Shown here: piece after piece, positions 58,142 to 64,000 of the stretch
Numbering within the stretch: the stretch's first letter is position 1
How the letters are laid out: each line of letters starts with the position of its first letter
Assembly (NCBI RefSeq): GCF_004151275.2
Contig: NZ_CP130821.1
Coordinates: 2,356,001 to 2,420,000, forward strand
Source of the DNA: Flavobacterium dauae
GTDB taxonomy: Bacteria > Bacteroidota > Bacteroidia > Flavobacteriales > Flavobacteriaceae
DNA length: 64,000 bases
Direction: 5' to 3'
Translations under genes and position numbers: made by a program
The notes under the pieces: model-generated
What the model was told of the DNA's origin: nothing
The model's input: only the letters and a program-made list of their open reading frames with translations
Databases searched by the model: none

Positions 58142-58846
58142 CTACAAAATATCATCATCGGCAAAACTAAAATAACCGGTTTGGGTAATAATTAAATGGT
58201 CTAATAATTTAATATCTAAACTATTGCCTGCCAGCTTAATCTTCTGTGTAATGTCTTTATCTGCGCCACTCGCAACTAATTGTCCCGACGGATGGTTGTG
58301 AACCAAAATTAACGCAGTTGCCAAATGTTCTAGTGCGGTTTTAAACAACATACGTACATCAACTACCGTCTGAGTTAAGCCACCTTTGCTTAACTGCAAT
58401 TTGTAAATTACTTTGTTGCTGTTGTTTAACAATAAAACCCAAAATTCCTCGTGTGGTAAATCGCCAATTATGGGTTGCATTAGTTTAAATACATCTTCTG
58501 AAGATGTAATTTTTGTGAGTTCTTTGGTTTCCGATAACTGCAAACGCTTCGCCAGTTCTAACGCAGCTACAATGGTTATGGCTTTTGCTTCGCCAATGCC
58601 TTTGAACTGCATTAACTGCTGAATACTTTGCTTTTGCAACTGATGCAACTGATTATTATTTTGCTGTAAAATGCGCTTGCATAATTCAACCGCACTTTCA
58701 TTTCGGCTGCCCGATCCTATTAAAATGGCAACCAATTCGGCATCGCTTAACGCATTTTTGCCTTTGTACAATAATTTTTCGCGCGGCTGATCGTCTTCAG
58801 ACCAATTTTTTATTGAGAAATGTTTACCTTCGTTACTCATGTCCAA
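58142..58846 (-). CDS. radC: RadC family JAB-domain protein
   Basis: 234 residues. N-terminal helix-hairpin-helix region (QLMQFKGIGEAKAITIVAALEL), then the JAB1/MPN metal site: VHNHPSG and the distal D of SGADKDIT. Name from an old repair phenotype since put in doubt; likely a metalloenzyme. Full-length chromosomal form, unlike the short versions in mobile elements. Confidence 0.92.
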   Translation of the reverse strand: MDMSNEGKHFSIKNWSEDDQPREKLLYKGKNALSDAELVAILIGSGSRNESAVELCKRILQQNNNQLHQLQKQSIQQLMQFKGIGEAKAITIVAALELAKRLQLSETKELTKITSSEDVFKLMQPIIGDLPHEEFWVLLLNNSNKVIYKLQLSKGGLTQTVVDVRMLFKTALEHLATALILVHNHPSGQLVASGADKDITQKIKLAGNSLDIKLLDHLIITQTGYFSFADDDIL

Positions 58847-58868
58847 CTAATTAACGTTTTATAAATAT

Positions 58869-59525
58869 ATGAAAGTATTTTTGTTTTTGATGTTTTCTGC
58901 TGTGATAAGTTCGTGTACTTTGAAAAGTCAGGAAGGTACTGATGTTGCTGTATTTTCATCTGATGAAACAACCATAAAGAAAGATACGATTAACGATGAT
59001 GTTTCAGATTTCAGAAAAAAATTGTCGAATAAAGCACTTTCTATTATTGATCCTTCGGTTCGATACACGCCCGATTATGTAAGCATCAGTTATCCGAATG
59101 GCGATGTACCTGCTAAAACCGGAGTTTGTACCGATGTTGTGATTAGATCGTACCGAAAATTAGGTATCGATCTGCAAAAAGAAGTTCATGAAGATATGCG
59201 TGCGAATTTTAGCATCTATCCAAAAAATTGGGGTGCGACTAAAACCGACACGAATATTGACCACCGACGTGTGCCTAATTTAGAAACTTTTTTTACCAGA
59301 AAAGGACAGTAATTAACGGTGACTAAAAACGCTGATGATTACAAAACCGGAGCCATTGTTACTTGGATGATTAACGATAAATTACCGCATATTGGCATTG
59401 TTACCAACAAACTTTCTAAAGACGGTAAACGCAGATTGATTGTTCACAACGTTGGTGGTGGACAAGTTATAGAGGACTGTTTGTTTAAACACACTATTGT
59501 AGGGCATTTTGTTTATGAGGGATAA
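58869..59525 (+). pseudogene. DUF1287 lipoprotein gene with an in-frame stop
   Basis: Codons 1-147 (58869-59309) and the segment from 59313 to 59525 are in one frame, separated only by TAA at 59310-59312. Together they give a full DUF1287 protein: a lipoprotein-type signal (FSAVISSCTLK), CTDVVIRSYR with the NlpC/P60-like catalytic cysteine, NIDHRRVPNL before the stop, and HIGIVTNK plus VHNVGGGQV after it. The histidine parts of the active site lie beyond the stop. Either a nonsense mutation, readthrough, or restart at GTG 59319. Confidence 0.8.
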
Positions 59526-59566
59526 ATTTTCATCCTATTTTGTCATTCCGTAGGAATCTCAAAAAC

Positions 59567-60283
59567 TTAATCAATATTCAATGACCCGTTAGAATATTTA
59601 TCGAAAAAATCTTTTTTGTAAACATCGCCCAACGGAATTTCGGCATCGTTAATATATAGAGTGTGATTGGTAAACGAATCGATATAATCTAAATTAATCA
59701 CATACGATTTACTTACACGTTGAAAATAATTTTCGGGCAGTTTCTGGTGGATACTTTTCAAATTCATTGCCGTAATAAGCTTTTGGTTTTGGGTGTGAAT
59801 AATTACGTAATCCTTTAAACCCTCTACAAACCAAATATCCTTAAAATAAATTTTATGGTAACGACGGTCGGCTTTTATAAATAAAAAATCGGTGGTGTTT
59901 GATTCTATCGTATTTTTTTGCTCAGCAAGTAAATCTATATATAAAGTGGCTTTTTTAACGGCTTTGTCTAATCTATTGACATCAATTGGTTTCAGCAAAT
60001 AATCAATCGCATCAAATTCATAACTTTTTAAAGCGTACTGCGGGTAAGCCGTTGTAAAAATAATCAGTGTTTTTTCGGGTATCTGCATAGCAAATTCCAA
60101 ACCGTTCATTAAAGGCATTTCTATATCCAGGAAAATCAAATCAACATCATTTTCCTTAATAAAATCTAACGCTTTTAGGGCGGTTGAAAATTTCGCTTTA
60201 ATTTCTATGTTCGATACTTCGCCTAAAAGTGCCTGCAATTCTTCGCGTGCTAAAGGTTCATCGTCTATTATAATGCAGTTCAT
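59567..60283 (-). CDS. LytTR family response regulator
   Basis: 238 residues. Receiver domain 1-115 with D7/D8, phospho-acceptor D53 (FLDIEMPLMNG) and K98. LytTR DNA-binding domain about 135-235. Start overlaps the kinase stop by 4 bp, so the pair is one unit. Targets unknown. Confidence 0.93.
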   Translation of the reverse strand: MNCIIIDDEPLAREELQALLGEVSNIEIKAKFSTALKALDFIKENDVDLIFLDIEMPLMNGLEFAMQIPEKTLIIFTTAYPQYALKSYEFDAIDYLLKPIDVNRLDKAVKKATLYIDLLAEQKNTIESNTTDFLFIKADRRYHKIYFKDIWFVEGLKDYVIIHTQNQKLITAMNLKSIHQKLPENYFQRVSKSYVINLDYIDSFTNHTLYINDAEIPLGDVYKKDFFDKYSNGSLNID

Positions 60284-61410
60284 AACGGAATGGTTAAATT
60301 AACAATATACTCATTTGGATTGTTGGCAATATTTAACTGATAATTGTTGCGATACAACAACTCTAAACGTCTTTTAATATTCGCCAAGCCCAAACCGTTG
60401 CTTTTGTTTTTTGAAAGATGTTGGTTTTCTTCGGTTTTTGAATTGATACACACAAAATGCAGTTGCTTGTCTTTAATATCAATACTAATCTTCACAAATG
60501 TTTCATCACCATTAGGATCTACGCTGTGTTTTATGGCATTTTCTATAAAAACGGTAAATAATCCTGGTGAAATAAAAGTGCTGTTCAAGGTATTTTTATC
60601 GATATGATTTTCAATTTCAATCTTAAAATTATCCTTACGGATTTGTTCCAGATTTAAGAAGTTCGAAATAAACTCTAATTCTGATGCCAAAATAATGCGT
60701 TCACCACTATTTTCGTATAACTGATATCTTAAAAATTCTGACAAACGAATAATCACCGTGTTTGCCATTTCGGGATTTGTACGAATCAATGCTTTTACGT
60801 TGTTCAACATATTAAACAAAAAATGCGGACTTACCTGATTTTTCAATTCGTTTAATTCCATAGCAAACGTAAGTTTTTTTAGTTCGGTAATGCGTTCGTT
60901 ATCTTTAAGCCAGCGTTGCAATAATTTTATGGTGGTTGAAACCGAAATTAACGATGCACAAACGACTATTACTCCGTAAAAATCAGATCTTCTATTAATT
61001 TCCTTATGCATTAATCGGTGTGCCTCGGCATAATCTTGATGTAAGTGCAGATTGAAATAGTTCTCATGAAAATAACTTAAAATTTGCACACCCGAAACAG
61101 CCAGCAAAATTAAAAAAACAGCATATCCTAAATATTTAGATCTAAACAAAAAATACGGCACCAACACATACATATTTACATAAAACATAAATACAAATAT
61201 GATGTAAACTGTTGCTGCAGCGTAATATCCGTAAGGCGTTCCGAACGATTCTATAAAACTCCCTCCATAAAGCATCAATAAAAAAACCGTTAAAAACAGC
61301 ACATGACGTTTAATGCGGTAACGTTTATCAATAAAAAAATCCAATACTTTTTTGTCTCTGAAATCTTGACAATTGTCCCTCATAAAAATCAGTAACTTAT
61401 TAAAATACAA
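60280..61410 (-). CDS. LytS/YehU-type sensor histidine kinase
   Basis: 376 residues. Four membrane helices in the first 165 residues, then the His_kinase box QVSPHFLFNMLNNVKALI with the phosphorylated histidine, and an ATPase domain with FIENAIKHS (N box) and SNGLGLANIKRRL (G box). No large periplasmic sensor domain, so the signal is probably membrane-associated. Partner of the LytTR regulator. Confidence 0.92.
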   Translation of the reverse strand: MYFNKLLIFMRDNCQDFRDKKVLDFFIDKRYRIKRHVLFLTVFLLMLYGGSFIESFGTPYGYYAAATVYIIFVFMFYVNMYVLVPYFLFRSKYLGYAVFLILLAVSGVQILSYFHENYFNLHLHQDYAEAHRLMHKEINRRSDFYGVIVVCASLISVSTTIKLLQRWLKDNERITELKKLTFAMELNELKNQVSPHFLFNMLNNVKALIRTNPEMANTVIIRLSEFLRYQLYENSGERIILASELEFISNFLNLEQIRKDNFKIEIENHIDKNTLNSTFISPGLFTVFIENAIKHSVDPNGDETFVKISIDIKDKQLHFVCINSKTEENQHLSKNKSNGLGLANIKRRLELLYRNNYQLNIANNPNEYIVNLTIPL

Positions 61411-61579
61411 AAGTAAAACTTCTTTTAAAACAACTTACCTATATTATACAAACCACCTACTTTTTTATATCAAAAAGCCCCAATAGCTGTTTTGTATAAA
61501 AAAACTAAGATTTCATCTAAAAAACAAAAAACGCGTGGTTTTAAGCAATTTCTTTGCACTGTATTTAAATAAATGGTTT

Positions 61580-62020
61580 ATGAATATTGATACTTTTCAA
61601 ACATTTTTAGAACGAATAGATCCTGCTTTAACTAAAGAGGAAAAAAAAGATAAAATGGTGCAAATTGCCGATATTAGCTTATTTACCCAATGTTACAACA
61701 CCCAGATAACTTTTATGGGGTGTATTGAATACGACATTAATATTATTGAACAAAACGGCATAAAAACCGGTATTTTGTTTTGCGATTTAAACAAGTTAAA
61801 AAAAGATTCGTTTAACCCTTGGTTGTACACTCCGTTTTCATCTCCGTTTTTTAGATCGCAAACAAATGTCGATGATTTTTGGTTTGTTTTTGTTGAAGAG
61901 CATATAAACCCAAATGCTAAAAAATTCACCGATTTTATTGAACAAAACAACCTAACAGACTTTTACAGCAAGATATTTTTACTAAGTTATTTTGAATCAA
62001 CCCTACACCAATTAACATAA
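61580..62020 (+). CDS. Hypothetical protein, 146 residues
   Basis: Starts at ATG 61580 (MNIDTFQTFLERID); an upstream GTG at 61535 adds a hydrophobic stretch and is unlikely. Soluble, mixed helix/strand, with several aromatic residues (PWLYTPFSSPFFRS). Not recognised. Followed by a 70-residue protein after 24 bp and the cyclase after another 15 bp, so probably one operon. Confidence 0.6.
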   Translation: MNIDTFQTFLERIDPALTKEEKKDKMVQIADISLFTQCYNTQITFMGCIEYDINIIEQNGIKTGILFCDLNKLKKDSFNPWLYTPFSSPFFRSQTNVDDFWFVFVEEHINPNAKKFTDFIEQNNLTDFYSKIFLLSYFESTLHQLT

Positions 62021-62044
62021 TAATTGTTTAAAGATTGAATAAAT

Positions 62045-62257
62045 ATGATACGGATTTTTAAAACAAACGTTATAAATTCTACAGACGGAAACCATTTGTT
62101 AGAAAATGTTTTGCTGTTGAAATACCCTCACTTTAAAATTAATTTTGATTTAGAAGATTGCGACAATATTTTACGAATTGATGGTACCGATTATGAATCG
62201 AACGAAATTATTGCCTTAATGGATACCAACGGTTTTTTGTGCGAAGAATTACATTAA
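62045..62257 (+). CDS. Small protein, ferredoxin-like (HMA-type) fold possible
   Basis: 70 residues. The pattern FKTNVINSTDGNHLLENVLLLK, IDLE-type FDLEDCDNILRI and the terminal LMDTNGFLCEEL fits a small beta-alpha-beta-beta-alpha-beta domain like metallochaperones, but the metal-binding CxxC is absent. Function unknown. Short gap to the cyclase. Confidence 0.6.
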   Translation: MIRIFKTNVINSTDGNHLLENVLLLKYPHFKINFDLEDCDNILRIDGTDYESNEIIALMDTNGFLCEELH

Positions 62258-62272
62258 CCTAAAAATACACGC

Positions 62273-63400
62273 ATGTTTCAAGATTTTGCAGCCTGGTTTA
62301 AAAATAAAATCAGCAATAACTTAGCTTACAATTTACGGCAGGTTTGCTACATTGTAGGCATTTGGGTTTTTGTTACCTTGTTTTTTATCTACCTAAAGTT
62401 TAACGATATTCCCGAAAGTTTTTTAGTCGAGATTTATCAGTTAAATTACAGCATTTCAAAAAAACAAATGTATCAGGCGGCATTATTCATTGGATTATCT
62501 TTTGGTTCAGTATTAGGATTTTTGCATGTGTTTGTATATCCATACATTGAACGAACCCAGAAACTTATATTCAATATTGTGTTTAGAGTTACTGTTTTCT
62601 GCCTGCTTTCACACATTGTTTATTATATATTGCTCACTTACTACGGGTACTCTATGAACACCAAATTCGTTGTTTGGGGTTTTAACGATCCGGGAACCAT
62701 AAACATTTTATTATACGCTTTTGTAACCGAATTTTTGGTAGGATTAATTATACTTTTAAGACGTAATTTGGGTAGAAAATACTTTATTAACACCATTAAA
62801 AATACCTACCGACATCCGAAAGAAGAAAATCGAGTTTTTATGTTTTTAGATTTGGAAAATTCAACGGTTATAGCTAACAAAATGGGACATTTGAATTTTA
62901 GCCGATTTATTCAGGATTGTTTTTGGGATTTATCGGACATTACGCTGAAATACGATGCCGAAATTTATCAGTTTGTAGGTGATGAAGCGGTAATAACCTG
63001 GAAGGTTTCAAAAAATTTCGATTATGAAAAATGTATTGCACTTTATTTTGCCTACAAAGAATTGTTAGAAAGTAAAACCGCTTTTTACATGCAGAAATAC
63101 CAGACAACACCTAATTTTCGTTGTGCCGTTCACAGCGGAAAAGTTTCTGCAGCCTTGGTTGGCGATTATAAAAAGGAAATTGCCTATCACGGAAACGTTC
63201 TAAATTTAGGATCGCGTTTACAGAAAACCTGCAAAGAACACAATGCCGATATTTTAATTTCCGAAGATTTTTCAGACAATCTAAAAGATCACTGGTATGG
63301 TTTAACTCCCATTACCTTAAATCATTTAAAAGGCATCAACGATATACAAACCGCTTACAAAGTGTGCGAGGAAAACAAGAAATATTATTTTTATTTGTGA
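62273..63400 (+). CDS. Membrane-bound class III adenylate/guanylate cyclase
   Basis: 375 residues. About four membrane helices in the first 165, then a class III catalytic domain from about 187: metal aspartates D193 (FLDLENST) and D237 (FVGDEAV), and the transition-state pair N311/R315 (NLGSRL). The usual WGD/TGD before that helix is YHGN here. Whether it makes cAMP or cGMP cannot be told. A cAMP-type target might be the Crp-family regulator at 49.3 kb, purely inference. Confidence 0.85.
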   Translation: MFQDFAAWFKNKISNNLAYNLRQVCYIVGIWVFVTLFFIYLKFNDIPESFLVEIYQLNYSISKKQMYQAALFIGLSFGSVLGFLHVFVYPYIERTQKLIFNIVFRVTVFCLLSHIVYYILLTYYGYSMNTKFVVWGFNDPGTINILLYAFVTEFLVGLIILLRRNLGRKYFINTIKNTYRHPKEENRVFMFLDLENSTVIANKMGHLNFSRFIQDCFWDLSDITLKYDAEIYQFVGDEAVITWKVSKNFDYEKCIALYFAYKELLESKTAFYMQKYQTTPNFRCAVHSGKVSAALVGDYKKEIAYHGNVLNLGSRLQKTCKEHNADILISEDFSDNLKDHWYGLTPITLNHLKGINDIQTAYKVCEENKKYYFYL

Positions 63401-63447
63401 TTGAATATAATAAACTTGCATCATCTTCTTTAATTTTTAGACAAAAA

Positions 63448-63478
63448 ATCCTACAAGGTTCTAAAAACCTTGTAGGAT
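63448..63478. terminator. Bidirectional terminator cyclase/Mur ligase
   Basis: A perfect 13-bp stem (63448-63460 with 63466-63478), loop 5, between convergent genes. Confidence 0.9.
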
Positions 63479-63506
63479 AAATTACAATTTAAAAAGTCGC
63501 TTTAAA

Positions 63507-64000
63507 TTATTCAATCATGCTTTGAACCTCATCAAAATTCAGTCCGCCGTAATTGCCGGAACTCATCAGCAATAAAACCGAATCGGTAAAATCTTGTACC
63601 AATAAAAACGATTTAAACTCTTCGGGATTGGTGTAAACAATTAAATTTTCGCGGTTAAAAGCAAGTTCAATTTGTTCTTTTGTAACTTCTTCTAACTTTT
63701 TAATAGCAACAGCATCTGGCGAATAAAACACAACCGCAACATCGGCAGCATCTAACGCACCTTGATACTCCGTTAAAAACTCTGCATTTAAACTGCTGTA
63801 CGTATGTAATTCCAAACACGCAATTAATTTTTTATTTGGGTATTGTTTCTTAACCGCCTGCGTTGTTGCCGATACTTTACTTGGTGAATGAGCGAAATCT
63901 TTATAAGCAACTGCAGTTTCAGTAACGGCAATTTTTTCTAATCGTTTACTTGCGCCTTTAAACGACGCAATGGCTTCGTAAAACTCGGCTTCATCAATTC
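63507..64000 (-). CDS. mpl: Mur ligase family protein (Mpl-like), C-terminal part
   Basis: Open at the right edge. About 164 residues: AEFYEAIASFKGASKRLEKI, DFAHSPSKV with the histidine of the Mur ligase C-terminal domain, LELHTYSSLN and the FYSPDAVAIKKLEEVT strip. This matches the UDP-N-acetylmuramate:tripeptide ligase (Mpl) of flavobacteria, used in cell-wall recycling; MurC is the main alternative. The central ATP-binding domain is outside the window. Confidence 0.75.
   Translation of the reverse strand, partial: IDEAEFYEAIASFKGASKRLEKIAVTETAVAYKDFAHSPSKVSATTQAVKKQYPNKKLIACLELHTYSSLNAEFLTEYQGALDAADVAVVFYSPDAVAIKKLEEVTKEQIELAFNRENLIVYTNPEEFKSFLLVQDFTDSVLLLMSSGNYGGLNFDEVQSMIE

Noticed and set aside
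59319-59525. Independent small gene starting at GTG 59319
   Set aside because: It is in frame with the preceding DUF1287 gene and supplies the missing C-terminal motifs; better treated as one broken gene.

Overview
The window is from a member of the Bacteroidota, almost certainly a Flavobacteriaceae. The evidence is low GC, promoters of the TTTG-N19-TAnnTTTG type, a type IX secretion sorting domain, zinc-free L36 and S14, LytTR/LytS two-component proteins, a flavobacterial S10-spc-alpha ribosomal gene order and a flavobacterial histone H1-like Hc1 protein. The genus cannot be fixed from the sequence alone.

Layout. (1) 1-17.1 kb is accessory DNA. It opens with the tail of a peptide-exporter-type ABC transporter. 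An alpha-oxoamine synthase/TetR pair follows, then part of a CTnDOT-like integrative conjugative element (ICE): methylase-helicase giant, DUF1896, ORF6N, topoisomerase III (Exc), DUF4099/DUF3945 protein (Orf3), two small HTH proteins (Xis2d/Xis2c-like) and RteC. A very AT-rich DUF262 + HEPN gene pair is embedded as cargo. No integrase, relaxase or tra gene lies in the window. (2) 17.1-34.6 kb is the ribosomal superoperon, all on the minus strand, from rpsL-rpsG-fusA-rpsJ through S10 and spc to rpoA-rplQ, with several leader-like hairpins and heptamer-periodic spacers. (3) 34.8-50 kb holds ordinary chromosomal genes: a T9SS cargo protein, an outer-membrane barrel, two VOC + SRPBCC pairs, a Dph6-like ATPase, RmuC, a TlpA-type thioredoxin, RlmB, KatG, a rhomboid protease, and a Crp/Fnr-DUF202-YeeE/YedE module. 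(4) 50-54.1 kb is rarA followed by an arsenic-resistance block (acr3, arsC, DUF6428, arsR) wedged between an intact rarA and a second, diverged copy of the last 50 rarA codons. (5) 54.1-58.05 kb is a tight operon of an ABC ATPase, a permease with a His-rich loop and twin secreted CFFC (DUF3299-like) proteins, likely zinc-related. (6) 58.1-64 kb holds radC, a DUF1287 gene broken by one in-frame stop, a LytT/LytS two-component pair, a membrane class III cyclase behind two small unknown genes, and the C-terminal part of a Mur-ligase-family peptidoglycan enzyme.

How the parts work together. In the ICE segment, RteC, the paired HTH proteins and Exc correspond to the regulated excision module of CTnDOT. 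Candidate operators built from TTGGC/GCCAA half-sites sit in front of three of its transcription units. In the chromosome, two kinds of repeated sites sit at exactly the same distance (33 bp centre to centre) from a -7 box: a near-palindrome before both VOC + SRPBCC pairs and a second motif before both DUF202 and YeeE. This suggests two small activator regulons. The ribosomal operon shows structured spacers before rpsD, rpsH and rplC that look like autoregulatory leaders.
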